Program-made: the position numbers and the translations under genes
Shown: positions 34,560 through 44,386 of the stretch, piece after piece
Numbering within the stretch: position 1 is the stretch's first letter
Layout of the letters: every line of letters begins with the position of its first letter
From: Halomonas sp. CUBES01
GTDB taxonomy: Bacteria > Pseudomonadota > Gammaproteobacteria > Pseudomonadales > Halomonadaceae
Direction of reading: 5' to 3'
DNA length: 64,000 nucleotides
Assembly: GCF_020991005.1 (NCBI RefSeq)
Contig: NZ_JAJLLW010000003.1
Location: 310,001-374,000, forward strand
The notes under the pieces: generated by a model
What the model was told of the DNA's origin: nothing
The model's database searches: none
The model's input: only the letters and a program-made list of their open reading frames with translations

Positions 34560-36389
34560 ATGCTGGCGGTATGGGTCGATCAGCTGCTGGGATTTGCCTC
34601 CGGGGCACTCTCGGCAATCAGGCAACAAGAACATTATCCGGATTTCATGACCTGGGTGCGTGCCGAAGGGGCGAGTTATTTTAACGACGACCTGGCCACC
34701 GCCCAGGCGCTTGCGCCCATTCTGTGGTCGCAAACCCCGCTGGAGCGGCTGGACTTCGCCTGCGAACCTCTAGCCACGCCGGGCCGCAACGAGCCCTGCT
34801 GGTGCGATTCTGGACGCAAGTTCAAGCAGTGCTGCTCGCAGGTCGAGTTTCCGACGGACATTCCCGAGCAGATGATGTGGATGCTCTCGCTGCGCGAATG
34901 GAAAGGCGCGACGCTGAAAGCCGCGCTTGAGAGCCAGCGCGCGCTGCCCCAGGCGCTTCTCGAGGCCGGGCTGATTGCCGCCGAAAGCGGCCAGAGCGGT
35001 CGTGCCATGCAGATTCTTGAGTCGCTTTTCGACGGTAGCGACTGGTCGCGGCTGCCCGAGCAGGCTGAGCCGGCCTTTGAAATTCTGCTGGACATCTACC
35101 AGGAGCGCGGCTTTAACCGCAAGCGTGCCGACCTGTTGGACGAAGTGCTCGAACGCGGCCCGCTGTTCCTGCGCGGGGTGGCGCTGGAGCGGCTGTGTTT
35201 GACGCATCTGGATAATGATGACCTGGACAGCGCCCGGGCGGCCTTCGTCAAGGCGCAGCAGGCGCTGCCGGATTCGCCCACGCTTGCCTACATCGAAGCC
35301 ATGCTGTTGCTTCACGAAGGCCACGAGCGCGAAGCCAAGGAGCGCGCCAACTTCTGGTATCGCCGCCTGGTTCGGCAGGGTGATCTGGACGAGGAGCAGC
35401 TCGACTTCCTGGCGGCGCTTGCGGATAACCCGGGCGCGACGCTTGCGGATCAGTTGCTCAGCGCCGAAGAAGACCTGGCAACGCCGCTGATTTCGCTGCA
35501 GGCACTGCTTGCCGCCTTGCCGACCGCGCCCAAGATCGACATCCATCAAGATCCCGAGTCCGGGCATCTGGAATACCGCACCAGCGCCCGCGAGGCGACG
35601 CTGTTTGCCGCCTGGCACGAGCAGTTCCAGGTAATGGTCGATGACGACGTGGCGCTGGGCTTTCGGGGCGACCCCTGGGGCAATGCCGTGGAGTGGATGT
35701 CGGCGCTGTGTGCCCACCCCGAGTGGCTGGATGCTCCCCAGGTCGTGCAGGACTTGACCCTGGCCTTGACCAGCCGGTTCGGCAGCCTGCCGTGGATGGC
35801 GCCCAGCCTGCTGGCGCCGCTGGCCCAGCGACTTTCCCGCTGGCTGTCCCAGGCGCGGGCCGCTGGCGACGGCAGCCTGCGCTGGGACGATGCCGATAAC
35901 GCCATGCTGCTGCGCATCGGGCTGGCGCTGGTGGTGGGCATGGAACGGGGGGCGCGTCAGCACTCCCGCGAGCTGGCCGAGGAGCTCCTGGCGATCGACC
36001 AGGAAGACAGTCTCGGCCTCAAGGAGCTGGTGCTCGATCAGCTGCTGCGCGACGACCGCAACGAAGAAGCGCTGGCGCTTACCGAGCACGCACGCGACGA
36101 CGGTTCTCTGGAGCTGGGCCTGCTCATGGGGCGCACGCTGGCGCTGTACCGGCTGGGCCACCGCGAGGCAGCCGAACGCTCGCTAAAAGAGGTGGTTGCC
36201 CATAACCGCTACACCCTGGACATGATCTGCGCCGAGAACCCACGGCCGGTCATGCCCCACCCCGACGGCCAGGTAGACCCGGGTTCCCGGGCCGAGGCCT
36301 GGCAGTATCGCACGCTGATGCGCGATCAGTGGCGGACGACCCATGGCGCGCTGGATTGGCTCGACGCTCATCGCCCCGCGAGTCGTTAA
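34560..36389 (+). CDS. SEC-C motif protein with helical repeats
   Basis: 609-aa cytoplasmic protein. Near residue 77 lies a SEC-C zinc motif, RNEPCWCDSGRKFKQCC, as found at the SecA C-terminus, where it binds SecB and ribosomes. The remainder is Leu/Ala-rich amphipathic helices resembling TPR repeats (about 110-310 and 450-570), with Trp-rich connecting parts. No catalytic motif is seen. The ATG at 34560 has GGAGA five bases upstream; an ATG at 34518 would add 14 residues but has no SD. Its stop shares a TTAA with the convergent ampG. A role in translation or secretion quality control is only a guess from the zinc motif. Confidence 0.78.
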   Translation: MLAVWVDQLLGFASGALSAIRQQEHYPDFMTWVRAEGASYFNDDLATAQALAPILWSQTPLERLDFACEPLATPGRNEPCWCDSGRKFKQCCSQVEFPTDIPEQMMWMLSLREWKGATLKAALESQRALPQALLEAGLIAAESGQSGRAMQILESLFDGSDWSRLPEQAEPAFEILLDIYQERGFNRKRADLLDEVLERGPLFLRGVALERLCLTHLDNDDLDSARAAFVKAQQALPDSPTLAYIEAMLLLHEGHEREAKERANFWYRRLVRQGDLDEEQLDFLAALADNPGATLADQLLSAEEDLATPLISLQALLAALPTAPKIDIHQDPESGHLEYRTSAREATLFAAWHEQFQVMVDDDVALGFRGDPWGNAVEWMSALCAHPEWLDAPQVVQDLTLALTSRFGSLPWMAPSLLAPLAQRLSRWLSQARAAGDGSLRWDDADNAMLLRIGLALVVGMERGARQHSRELAEELLAIDQEDSLGLKELVLDQLLRDDRNEEALALTEHARDDGSLELGLLMGRTLALYRLGHREAAERSLKEVVAHNRYTLDMICAENPRPVMPHPDGQVDPGSRAEAWQYRTLMRDQWRTTHGALDWLDAHRPASR

Positions 36390-37759
36390 GGCTCAGTGCT
36401 CGCCAAGTTTGGGGCGGGCACCAACTGGCGGTCACGGTTGATCCAGATCGCCAGGGCAATGGCCGGCAGGCCGAGCAGGGTGGCCAGCACGAAAAAGCTG
36501 GCGTAGCCCTGGCCGGCGACGACCAGCCCGCCAAAGCCGCTCAAGAACTTGCCGGGTAGCGTCATCAAGGAGGAAAAAAGCGCGTACTGGGTGGCGGTGT
36601 AGGCGCGGGACGTCAGGCTCGATAGAAAGGCGATAAACACCGCGCTGGCCAGGCCGTTCGCCAGGTTGTCGCCGGTAATCGTCAGCACCAGCATGGGCAG
36701 CTGATTGCCGATCAACGCCAGGGCCGCGAACAGCAGGTTGGTGACCATGACGATGCCGGCGCCGACGATCAGCAGCGGCCCGATGCCGTAGCGTGCCACC
36801 AGCAGCCCGCCGAGAATGCCCCCCGCAATGCTCATCACGATACCGAACACATTGGTCACGTTGGCGATGGTTTCCAGCGAAAATCCCAGGTCGATATACA
36901 GCGGATTGGCCATCGAGGCCATGGCCAGATCACTGATGCGAAACACCCCGATAAACACCAATAGCCACAGCGCCTTGACCCCATAGCGGGTGAAGAAGTC
37001 GGTGAACGGGCAGACGATGGCGCCAATCACCCAGGCGCCGATGCGGCGCAACAGTTTGGGCTTGCCCCGGCTGGCGCGAATAAACGCTCGCACCTTGGGT
37101 TCGTGAATCAGCTGTATCGACAGCGACGTCCGCTTGGGTTCCGGGCGCAGCAGCACGGTCAGCACGCCGACGCCGACGAGCGCTGCCATGGTCAGGTACG
37201 CCACCTGCCATGACACCGCCGAGGCGACATACAACGCCAATGCTCCGGCGGCGATTAACCCACCGCGATAGCCGATGATATAGGTTGACGCCATGGCGGC
37301 TTGCACATCGTCGTCTGCGGATTCGATGCGAAAGGCATCGATGGCGATATCCTGGGTGGCTGAGCCAAAGGCCACCAGCAGAGCAAAGGCCGCGACCCAG
37401 CCCAGATTGTCTACCGGGTCGAGCCCGGCGAGGCCAACGAGCCCGCCGGCAATCATGGCCTGGGCGAGCAGCATCCAGCCGCGCCGCTGGCCGAAGTGGC
37501 GGGTGAGCACCGGCAGCGCCAGACGGTCGACCACCGGGGCCCAGAAGAACTTGATCGAATAGAGCATGCCAATCCAGGCGAAAAAGCCGATCGCCGCGAC
37601 CTCCACGCCGTCGCTGCGCAACCAGGCGGAGAGCGTCGAGAACACCAGCAAAAAGGGTAGCCCGGCCGAAAACCCTAAAAACAGCATGGTAATCACCGGG
37701 GCGCGCAGGTAGATCGCCAGCGCAGCGCGCCAGCTGCGCTGGGGAGTGGGGATGGGCAT
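36386..37759 (-). CDS. ampG: AmpG-family muropeptide permease (MFS)
   Basis: 457-aa major facilitator with about 12-14 hydrophobic helices. MLFLGFSAGLPFLLVFSTLSAWLR at the N-terminus and FGSATQDIAIDAFRIE in the first half are AmpG hallmarks. AmpG imports anhydro-muropeptides for cell-wall recycling and in many gammaproteobacteria controls AmpC induction. AGGAGT precedes the ATG. Some family members transport other substrates, and no amp genes are near. Confidence 0.88.
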   Translation of the reverse strand: MPIPTPQRSWRAALAIYLRAPVITMLFLGFSAGLPFLLVFSTLSAWLRSDGVEVAAIGFFAWIGMLYSIKFFWAPVVDRLALPVLTRHFGQRRGWMLLAQAMIAGGLVGLAGLDPVDNLGWVAAFALLVAFGSATQDIAIDAFRIESADDDVQAAMASTYIIGYRGGLIAAGALALYVASAVSWQVAYLTMAALVGVGVLTVLLRPEPKRTSLSIQLIHEPKVRAFIRASRGKPKLLRRIGAWVIGAIVCPFTDFFTRYGVKALWLLVFIGVFRISDLAMASMANPLYIDLGFSLETIANVTNVFGIVMSIAGGILGGLLVARYGIGPLLIVGAGIVMVTNLLFAALALIGNQLPMLVLTITGDNLANGLASAVFIAFLSSLTSRAYTATQYALFSSLMTLPGKFLSGFGGLVVAGQGYASFFVLATLLGLPAIALAIWINRDRQLVPAPNLASTEP

Positions 37760-37857
37760 TCAGGGTGACTCCTGGGTAAGACGGTGACAATGGCCTGATG
37801 ATAAGCTATGCCCACGCTTGGACACACAGGCGACAGCTTACCGGAGAGGAGTTTTGT

Positions 37858-38376
37858 ATGTCGATTTCAGCGCATTGCGTGGTAACCCTGCACTATGTCT
37901 TGAAAGACGTGTTGAGCGACGGCGACGAGCAGGTGCTCGATGACTCCACGTCACGGGATAAGCCGCTCGAGTATCTGCACGGCCACGGCAATATCTTGCC
38001 GGGGCTTGAAAGCGCCCTTGAAGGCCAGGAGGAGGGCGCCGAACTGAGCGTCACCCTCGCACCGGCCGAGGCCTACGGCCTGTACAACGATGCGCTGGTA
38101 CAGACCGTCACCCGCGCATCCTTTGGCAATGCCGAGCTTAGCGTCGGCAGCCGCTTTCAGACCGAAGGCGAAGCCGGGCCGCAGATTGTCACTGTGCTGG
38201 ATATAGGCGGAGACCAGGTGACGGTGGATACCAACCATCCCCTGGCGGGGCATACCCTGCGCTATCAGGTCAGGGTGCTGACCATCCGCGAGGCAACGCG
38301 CGCGGAGTTGGCCAAGGGGCATCCATTGCCTCCAGGGACGGAACACAGCAAGGTGGAAGATCGCAAGGTGCTCTAG
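37858..38376 (+). CDS. FKBP-type peptidyl-prolyl isomerase, SlyD-like
   Basis: 172-aa protein. The FKBP strand HCVVTLHYVLKD, then GHGNILPGLESALEGQEEGAELSVTLAPAEAYG (about 42-75), is the split FKBP domain of SlyD with the inserted IF chaperone domain (about 76-130). NHPLAGHTLRYQVRVL closes the FKBP fold. The His/Cys-rich nickel-binding tail of E. coli SlyD is missing, as in FkpB/SlpA-like members. The ATG at 37858 has GGAGAGGAG upstream. Probably a folding catalyst. Confidence 0.87.
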   Translation: MSISAHCVVTLHYVLKDVLSDGDEQVLDDSTSRDKPLEYLHGHGNILPGLESALEGQEEGAELSVTLAPAEAYGLYNDALVQTVTRASFGNAELSVGSRFQTEGEAGPQIVTVLDIGGDQVTVDTNHPLAGHTLRYQVRVLTIREATRAELAKGHPLPPGTEHSKVEDRKVL

Positions 38377-38467
38377 TTGCGTTGATACGCTTGACTGGCA
38401 AGCCAGCGCGGACTGGTTTAGAGTTTTTATCGTGAACCTGAAGCGATGACACAGGAGATGCCGCCGG

Positions 38468-40795
38468 ATGCAACTTGCCGTATTGATGGGATTTTTGCTG
38501 GCGGCGGTAGCCCCGCTGTTGCATCACTGGTTCGGTGGGCAGACGGCACGCGTCATGGCGGCGTACCCCGCCCTGATAGCCGTCTGGCTGCTGGGGCTGG
38601 CCCCCGAGATACTGGCCGGCGAGACGCTGCTGCTGGAGTGGGCCTGGGTGCCGGGGCTGGATATCAGCCTGACGTTCTTTATCGACGGGCTGGCGTGGCT
38701 GTTCGCGATGCTGATCACGGTGATCGGCGCCCTGGTGCTGGTCTACGCGGGCGAGTACCTGCGCGGCCATCGCGACCTTGCCCGTTTCCTGGTGATCATC
38801 ACCGCCTTCATGATGTCGATGCTGGGCCTCGTGCTGGCCGACAATCTGGTGACGCTGTTCGTCTTCTGGGAGCTCACCAGCATCACCTCTTACCTGCTGA
38901 TCGGCTTCAATCACACCGACCCGGAAGCAAGAAAGTCGGCGTTGCAGGGGCTCTTCGTCACCGCGGGCGGTGGGTTGGCGCTGCTCGCCGGCTTCGCCAT
39001 GCTGGGGGTTGCTGGCGATAGCTGGTCGCTCGTCGAGCTCAACGCTCAGGGAGAAGCGCTGCGCGAGCATGCCCTCTACGCGCCGCTGCTGGTCTGCGTA
39101 TTGCTCGGCGCCTTCACCAAGTCGGCCCAGTTTCCTTTTCACTTCTGGTTGCCCAACGCCATGGCGGCGCCCACGCCGGTCTCCGCCTACCTGCACTCGG
39201 CGACCATGGTCAAGGCGGGCATCTACCTGCTGGCGCGCCTGCATCCTTCGCTGGGTGGAACCGAACTTTGGGTCATCACCCTGTCGCTGGTGGGCGCGCT
39301 GACCATGGCCACCGGGGCTTTCCTGGCTATCCAGCACACCAATATCAAGAAGCTGTTGGCCTACTCCACGATCATGGCGCTGGGCACGCTGACCATGCTG
39401 CTGGGCATCGGCACCGAAGGGGCATTGACAGCGTTCGTGGTATTCCTGCTCGCCCACTCTCTCTATAAAGGCGCGCTGTTCATGGTCGCCGGCATCCTCG
39501 ACCACGAGACCGGCACCAAGGACGTCACCGCCATGGGCGGCTTGCGCCCGCTGATGCCGCGCACCGCCGTTGTCGCCGTGGTGGCCGGGTTATCCCTGGC
39601 CGGTCTGCCCCCGTTGCTGGGCTTCTTGGGCAAGGAGTTGATGTTCAAGGCGGTGCTTGAAGCCGATGCCTGGCGTTGGCTGATTCTGCTGCTGGCCTTC
39701 ACGGCGGCCTTCCTGACGCTGGCGGTGGCAGCCGTCGTGGTGCTGCGCCCCTTCGCCGGGAAACGTCGCGAGACGCCCAACGCGCCCCACGATCCACACC
39801 GGGACATGCTTCTCGGGCCGGCACTGCTGGCCGGGCTGTCGCTGGTCTTCGGCCTGGCGCCGGGGCTGCTGGAGGGCCTGGTATCGGCCACCGCCTCGGG
39901 GATCGGCACCGCTGAAGTGGCGGCGCACCTGACGCTGTGGTATGGGGTCAACCTGCCGCTGATGCTGTCGCTGGTGAGCCTTGTCCTGGGTATTCTGGTA
40001 TTCCGCCACTGGGATCGGGTGCGTGCCGCCCTGGCACGGTTGGAACCGCTCATGGCCCGAGGCCCCGAGGCCGGCTATGAGGCGATGATGCGCGGCTTGG
40101 TGACGGTTGCCGAAGGGCAGACGCGGGTGCTGCAGAGCGGCTACATCCGCAACTACCTGGTGATGACCCTGCTGGTACTGCTGGGCCTGGTGGGCCATGC
40201 GCTGTTCTTCCGGCACTCGCCGAGCTTTTCTTTCTCGGTGGACGCCTATTTCCATGAGGTGGTCACCGCAGGGCTGATGGTGGCCGGTGCGGTGACTGCC
40301 TGTGTCATGCGCTCGCGGCTGGCCGCGGTCGCCGCGGTGGGCATCATGGGCTTCTCCATCGCGCTGACCTTCGTGCTGTTCAGCGCGCCGGATCTGGCCA
40401 TCACGCAACTGTTGGTGGAGACTCTGACGGTGATCCTGCTGGTGCTGGTGCTGTTTCGCCTGCCGCGCTTCGCCACCCTGTCCACTACGACGGAGCGTCT
40501 GCGCGATCTGGTGGTCGCCGGCCTGATGGGCACCATGGTCACGCTGCTGATGCTCTCGGTACTGGGTGGCGAGCGGCTGCCCAGAATCTCCGACTACATG
40601 GTCGAGAACAGCCAGCCGCTGGGCCATGGTCACAACATCGTCAACGTCATCCTGGTCGACTTCCGGGCGCTGGACACCCTGGGGGAAATGTTCGTGCTGG
40701 CCCTGGCGGCCATCGGTGTCTATGCCATGATGCGCTTCCACGCCGAAAAGTACGACGCCAAGCCTACGCCTCCGCCGGAGAGATACGATGATTAA
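38468..40795 (+). CDS. mrpA: Na+/H+ antiporter subunit A (MrpA)
   Basis: 775-aa subunit, the largest of the Mrp complex. The N-terminal two thirds resemble complex I NuoL, with the proton-channel motif around [42 protein letters not shown] and [13 protein letters not shown]. The C-terminal part (about 600-760) carries the MrpA-specific and MrpB-like membrane domain. Size fits the group with separate mrpA and mrpB. Mrp exports Na+ in exchange for H+ and supports growth at high salt and pH. AGGAGA precedes the ATG. The stop overlaps mrpB by 8 nt. Confidence 0.95.
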   Translation: MQLAVLMGFLLAAVAPLLHHWFGGQTARVMAAYPALIAVWLLGLAPEILAGETLLLEWAWVPGLDISLTFFIDGLAWLFAMLITVIGALVLVYAGEYLRGHRDLARFLVIITAFMMSMLGLVLADNLVTLFVFWELTSITSYLLIGFNHTDPEARKSALQGLFVTAGGGLALLAGFAMLGVAGDSWSLVELNAQGEALREHALYAPLLVCVLLGAFTKSAQFPFHFWLPNAMAAPTPVSAYLHSATMVKAGIYLLARLHPSLGGTELWVITLSLVGALTMATGAFLAIQHTNIKKLLAYSTIMALGTLTMLLGIGTEGALTAFVVFLLAHSLYKGALFMVAGILDHETGTKDVTAMGGLRPLMPRTAVVAVVAGLSLAGLPPLLGFLGKELMFKAVLEADAWRWLILLLAFTAAFLTLAVAAVVVLRPFAGKRRETPNAPHDPHRDMLLGPALLAGLSLVFGLAPGLLEGLVSATASGIGTAEVAAHLTLWYGVNLPLMLSLVSLVLGILVFRHWDRVRAALARLEPLMARGPEAGYEAMMRGLVTVAEGQTRVLQSGYIRNYLVMTLLVLLGLVGHALFFRHSPSFSFSVDAYFHEVVTAGLMVAGAVTACVMRSRLAAVAAVGIMGFSIALTFVLFSAPDLAITQLLVETLTVILLVLVLFRLPRFATLSTTTERLRDLVVAGLMGTMVTLLMLSVLGGERLPRISDYMVENSQPLGHGHNIVNVILVDFRALDTLGEMFVLALAAIGVYAMMRFHAEKYDAKPTPPPERYDD

Positions 40796-41246
40796 ACCGG
40801 GTACGCTGATCCTCACGGTCGCCGCGCGTCTGCTGATGCCGCTGCAGTTGCTGTTCTCGGTGTTTCTGTTACTGCGCGGTCACGACGAGCCAGGTGGCGG
40901 CTTCATCGCCGGCCTGGTGGCGGCGGGGGCCTTCGCGCTTTATCTCTTCGCCTTCGGGCGACGGGCCATGCACGCCATCCTCAAGGTCTCGCCGCGCGAC
41001 CTGGTCGGCATGGGGCTGCTGCTGGGGGTGCTCTCGACGTTGCCTGCCTGGTGGGTCGGCGATCCTTTCTTTACCGCCCAGTGGTGGACCATTCCGATCA
41101 TCGACTTCAAGGCCTCGACGCCGCTGATCTTCGACATTGGGGTCTATCTGGTGGTGCTGGGCTCGGTGCTCACCGCGATCAGCGCCCTGATCAAGACCGA
41201 CCAGGAAGACCAATCTGACTCCGAGGAGGCTACATGGAACCCTTGA
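40788..41246 (+). CDS. mrpB: Na+/H+ antiporter subunit B (MrpB)
   Basis: 152-aa hydrophobic subunit with about four helices. [30 protein letters not shown] is the MrpB family core and [16 protein letters not shown] the last helix. The ATG lies inside the mrpA 3' end (8-nt overlap) and the stop lies 13 nt inside mrpC, so translation is probably coupled. Part of the membrane-spanning Mrp complex. Confidence 0.93.
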   Translation: MIKPGTLILTVAARLLMPLQLLFSVFLLLRGHDEPGGGFIAGLVAAGAFALYLFAFGRRAMHAILKVSPRDLVGMGLLLGVLSTLPAWWVGDPFFTAQWWTIPIIDFKASTPLIFDIGVYLVVLGSVLTAISALIKTDQEDQSDSEEATWNP

Positions 41247-41581
41247 TGGCCGTGTCTATCGGCATCCTGTTCGCCACCGCCATTTACATGATGTTGCGCC
41301 GCTCTATCGTCAAGCTGGTGATCGGCCTGATGCTGCTTTCCAACGCCGCCAACCTGCTGATCTTCGTTACCGCCGGGTTGACCCGGGGGGCGCCGCCGCT
41401 GGTGCCGCCGGGCATGAGTGCCCCCGAGGGCGCGGTCGCCGATCCGCTGCCCCAGGCCCTGGTGCTCACCGCCATCGTCATTGCCTTCGGCGTACTGTCT
41501 TTCGCGGTGGTACTGGTGCGGCGTGCCTGGGAGATCGTGCGCGCCGATGACCTCGACAAGATGAAGGATACCGACACGTGA
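41234..41581 (+). CDS. mrpC: Na+/H+ antiporter subunit C (MrpC)
   Basis: 115-aa homologue of complex I NuoK with three hydrophobic helices. [27 protein letters not shown] and [17 protein letters not shown] are characteristic, the second containing the [10 protein letters not shown] motif shared by all MrpC proteins. GAGGAGG lies upstream of the ATG inside mrpB. The stop TGA overlaps the ATG of mrpD by one base. Confidence 0.94.
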   Translation: MEPLMAVSIGILFATAIYMMLRRSIVKLVIGLMLLSNAANLLIFVTAGLTRGAPPLVPPGMSAPEGAVADPLPQALVLTAIVIAFGVLSFAVVLVRRAWEIVRADDLDKMKDTDT

Positions 41582-43095
41582 TGCCGCAGATCGCGCTGCC
41601 CATCCTGATCCCGCTGCTCGCCGGTGCCGTGTCGCTGGTATTCTGGCGCTCCCGGGGCATGCAACGTTTCGTCGCCGTGGCCGGTACCGCTGGCCTGCTG
41701 ATCACCGCCATCTGGTTGCTCGCCACGGTGAATCGCGAGGGTATCCTGGTGATGCACATGGGCAACTGGCAGGCGCCCTTCGGTATCAGCCTGGTGGCCG
41801 ACCTGCTGGGCGCCATCATGGTGGTGCTCACCGGTATCATCGGTTTTGCCGTGGCGCTTTACTCTCTGGCGGCCACCGGTCGCGGCCACGAGAAGTTTGG
41901 CTATTTCCCGCTGATGCATCTGCTGCTGGCCGGGGTGGCCGGCGCCTTCCTCACCGGCGACATCTTCAACCTCTACGTTTGGTTCGAGGTAATGCTGGTG
42001 GCGTCCTTCGCGCTGCTGATCCTCGGCAGCGAGAAGGCGCAGATGGAGGGCGCGATCAAGTACGTGACCTTGAACCTGGTATCCTCGGTGATCTTCCTGG
42101 TGGCCGTGGGCCTGCTCTACGGCATGGTCGGCACCCTCAATATGGCCGACATCGCCCGGCGCATCGCTACCCTGGAAGACACCGGCATGGTCGATGTGCT
42201 GGCGATGATGTTCATGGTCGCCTTCGGCATCAAGGCGGCGGCCTTCCCGCTGTTCTTCTGGCTGCCGGCGTCCTACCACACGCCGCCGGTGGCGGTGTCG
42301 GCGTTGTTCGCCGGGCTGCTCACCAAGGTGGGAGTCTACGCGCTGTATCGGGTGTTCACGCTGATCTTCAACCAGAGCCCCGGCTATACCCACGAGATCC
42401 TGCTCTGGGGGGCGGGGCTGACCATGCTCTCCGGGGTACTGGGCGCGGCGGCCCAGTACGAGTTCCGCCGCATCCTGTCGTTCCACATCGTCAGCCAGAT
42501 TGGCTACATGATCCTGGGCCTTGCGCTGTTCACGCCGCTGGCGATCATCGGCGGGGTCTTCTATATCATGCACCACATCATTGTGAAGACGAATCTCTTC
42601 CTGGTCAGTGGCATCGTGCGGCGTCTGCGGGGAACTTACCAGCTCAAGCAGCTGGGCGGGCTGTATCGCAGCCATCCCTGGCTGGCCGTGCTGTTCCTGA
42701 TCCCGGCCCTGTCGCTGGCGGGCATGCCGCCGTTGTCCGGTTTTTTCGCCAAGTTCATCGTGATCCGTGCGGGCGTTGAGGCTGAAGCCTGGGGCGTGAC
42801 CTTCATTGCGCTGCTGGTCGGCCTGCTGACGCTCTATTCGATGGTCAAGATCTGGAACGAGGTGTTCTGGAAGGCGCCTCCGGAGGAAGGCGACATCGAT
42901 CCCTACCCGGCGGTGGGCCATCGCGAGATGTGGCTGATGACCGCGCCGGTGGTGGGGCTTGCGCTGTGTACCCTGTTCATCGGCCTGAATGCCGAGCCCA
43001 TCTATGCCCTGGCCGAGGCCTCGGCCAACCAGCTGCTTGACCCGTCTCGCTACATCGAGGCGGTGCTGGGCGAAAGTGAGGAGGTGATGCCATGA
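41581..43095 (+). CDS. mrpD: Na+/H+ antiporter subunit D (MrpD)
   Basis: 504-aa NuoM/NuoN-like proton-translocating subunit with about 14 helices. Conserved stretches include [48 protein letters not shown] and [16 protein letters not shown], with the Lys and Glu residues of the proton path. The ATG at 41581 is used; a GTG one codon upstream is also possible. Its stop overlaps mrpE as ATGA. Confidence 0.95.
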   Translation: MPQIALPILIPLLAGAVSLVFWRSRGMQRFVAVAGTAGLLITAIWLLATVNREGILVMHMGNWQAPFGISLVADLLGAIMVVLTGIIGFAVALYSLAATGRGHEKFGYFPLMHLLLAGVAGAFLTGDIFNLYVWFEVMLVASFALLILGSEKAQMEGAIKYVTLNLVSSVIFLVAVGLLYGMVGTLNMADIARRIATLEDTGMVDVLAMMFMVAFGIKAAAFPLFFWLPASYHTPPVAVSALFAGLLTKVGVYALYRVFTLIFNQSPGYTHEILLWGAGLTMLSGVLGAAAQYEFRRILSFHIVSQIGYMILGLALFTPLAIIGGVFYIMHHIIVKTNLFLVSGIVRRLRGTYQLKQLGGLYRSHPWLAVLFLIPALSLAGMPPLSGFFAKFIVIRAGVEAEAWGVTFIALLVGLLTLYSMVKIWNEVFWKAPPEEGDIDPYPAVGHREMWLMTAPVVGLALCTLFIGLNAEPIYALAEASANQLLDPSRYIEAVLGESEEVMP

Positions 43096-43565
43096 TCGGT
43101 GCCGCCTGGAACCTGCTGCTAGGGTTTGCCTGGGTGGTGCTCACCGGCGACTTCAGCGGACGCAATCTGCTTGCCGGCCTGGTGTTCGGCTACGTGGTGC
43201 TGGCGTTGATCCAGTCCCAGGTGCCGGCGCTTGCCGGCCACGCCCAGCGCCTGCCGCGGTTGATCATGTTCATCGGCTTTTTCCTCAAGGAGCTGGTGCT
43301 GGCCAACCTCAAGGTGGCCTTCGATATCATCACGCCGCCCTGGTACATGAAGCCCGGGGTGATCGCCATGCCGCTCAAGGCGAGCAACGAGTTCGAGATT
43401 GCGTTTGTCGCCAATCTCATCTCGTTGACGCCGGGCACGCTGACGCTGGACGTCTCCGACGACCGCCGGGTGCTTTACATCCATGCCATGTTCCTCGACG
43501 ACGAGGACGAGCTGCGCCGGAGCCTAGCCGAGCTTGAGCGCCGCGCTCTGGAGCTGTTCCATTGA
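43092..43565 (+). CDS. mrpE: Na+/H+ antiporter subunit E (MrpE)
   Basis: 157-aa subunit with two or three N-terminal helices and a soluble C-terminal domain. [21 protein letters not shown] and [17 protein letters not shown] are the MrpE signatures. The four-base ATGA overlap with mrpD suggests coupled translation. The stop codon lies in the first unit of a 12-bp tandem repeat. Confidence 0.93.
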   Translation: MIGAAWNLLLGFAWVVLTGDFSGRNLLAGLVFGYVVLALIQSQVPALAGHAQRLPRLIMFIGFFLKELVLANLKVAFDIITPPWYMKPGVIAMPLKASNEFEIAFVANLISLTPGTLTLDVSDDRRVLYIHAMFLDDEDELRRSLAELERRALELFH

Positions 43566-43594
43566 GAATGTCATTGAGAGTGCCATTGAGAGGA
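43560..43594. repeat. Three 12-bp tandem repeats between mrpE and mrpF
   Basis: CATTGAGAATGT, CATTGAGAGTGC and CATTGAGAGGA stand in tandem. The first unit contains the mrpE stop codon (TGA at 43563-43565) and the third merges into AGGAGGG, the mrpF ribosome binding site. Each copy has a TGAGAG purine stretch. The 11-mer CATTGAGAATG recurs at 44336-44346 after mrpG. Confidence 0.75.
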
Positions 43595-43602
43595 GGGAAG
43601 CC

Positions 43603-43872
43603 GTGTCGACCGTCATTCTGCTGAGCCTGGCGCTCATGTGTCTGGCCCTGTGCTTGGCCTTCGTGCGCCTGTTCAAGGGCCCCAGCCTGCCCGACCGGGT
43701 GGTGGCCCTGGAGCTCTTCTCGTCGATCCTGGTCGGCACCATCGGCCTGGTGGCGATTGCCACCGACGTGCCCAGCCTGCTGGACGTGGCGATCGTCATG
43801 GCGCTGATGGCTTTCATGGCGGCCATTGGCTTCGCGCGTTTCCTGGAACGCGGAGGACCCCGCGATGATTGA
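43603..43872 (+). CDS. mrpF: Na+/H+ antiporter subunit F (MrpF)
   Basis: 89-aa subunit with three helices. LFKGPSLPDRVVALELFSSILVG near residue 20 is the conserved MrpF loop and helix. The GTG at 43603 is chosen because AGGAGGG (43591-43597) is placed 5 nt upstream; an open frame reaching back to 43534 would overlap mrpE without an SD. It overlaps mrpG by 8 nt. Confidence 0.92.
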   Translation: MSTVILLSLALMCLALCLAFVRLFKGPSLPDRVVALELFSSILVGTIGLVAIATDVPSLLDVAIVMALMAFMAAIGFARFLERGGPRDD

Positions 43873-44269
43873 ACTGCTCAAGGGCACGCTGATCCTGGTC
43901 GGTGCTGTTTTCATGTTCCTCGCCGCTCTGGGGCTGGTGCGCATGCCCGATCTGCTGACGCGCATGCATGCCACTACCAAGGCGGCAACCCTGGGCGCTA
44001 CCCTGATCATGCTCGCGGTGGCCCTGCATTTCGGCGAGGTGGCGGTGGTCGCGCGGGCCTTCGGGGTGATTCTGTTCATCATGATAACCGCGCCGGTGGC
44101 AGCCCATGTGATTGGCCGAGCAGGCTACTTTGTGGGGGCACGGCTATGGAGCGGGACGGTCAAGGATGAGTTGAGACCCAATTACGATCCCTTGACCCAT
44201 GAGCTTAAAAGCGGGCTCGAAACCCAGGAGAACGCCAAGCGTCATCCCCGGGAGACCGATTCGGATTGA
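43865..44269 (+). CDS. mrpG: Na+/H+ antiporter subunit G (MrpG)
   Basis: 134-aa last Mrp subunit. LGLVRMPDLLTRMHATTKAATLG is the MrpG family motif, followed by two more helices and a charged C-terminal tail of about 35 residues. The ATG at 43865 lies in the mrpF end and has GGAGG upstream. No obvious terminator follows; the 117 nt to the next gene hold a further CATTGAG repeat copy. Confidence 0.92.
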   Translation: MIELLKGTLILVGAVFMFLAALGLVRMPDLLTRMHATTKAATLGATLIMLAVALHFGEVAVVARAFGVILFIMITAPVAAHVIGRAGYFVGARLWSGTVKDELRPNYDPLTHELKSGLETQENAKRHPRETDSD

Positions 44270-44386
44270 CCTTCCTTGTCCGACGTTAGGGGGTCTCGTT
44301 GGCATTGAGTTAGTAGCCGTTGAAAGGAAAAGTAACATTGAGAATGGTAAAGTTGCTCTATCGTTAATTTTTGAGATGTTTGCTCT

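Noticed and set aside
34770..36161. Minus-strand open frame of 463 codons opposite the SEC-C gene
   Set aside because: Gln/Arg-rich shadow with no family likeness; the plus-strand frame has a zinc motif, an SD and helical repeats.
41284..42921. Long minus-strand open frame (545 codons) opposite mrpC and mrpD
   Set aside because: Low-complexity His/Gln/Arg-rich translation typical of the antisense of GC-rich coding DNA; mrpC and mrpD on the plus strand explain the region fully.
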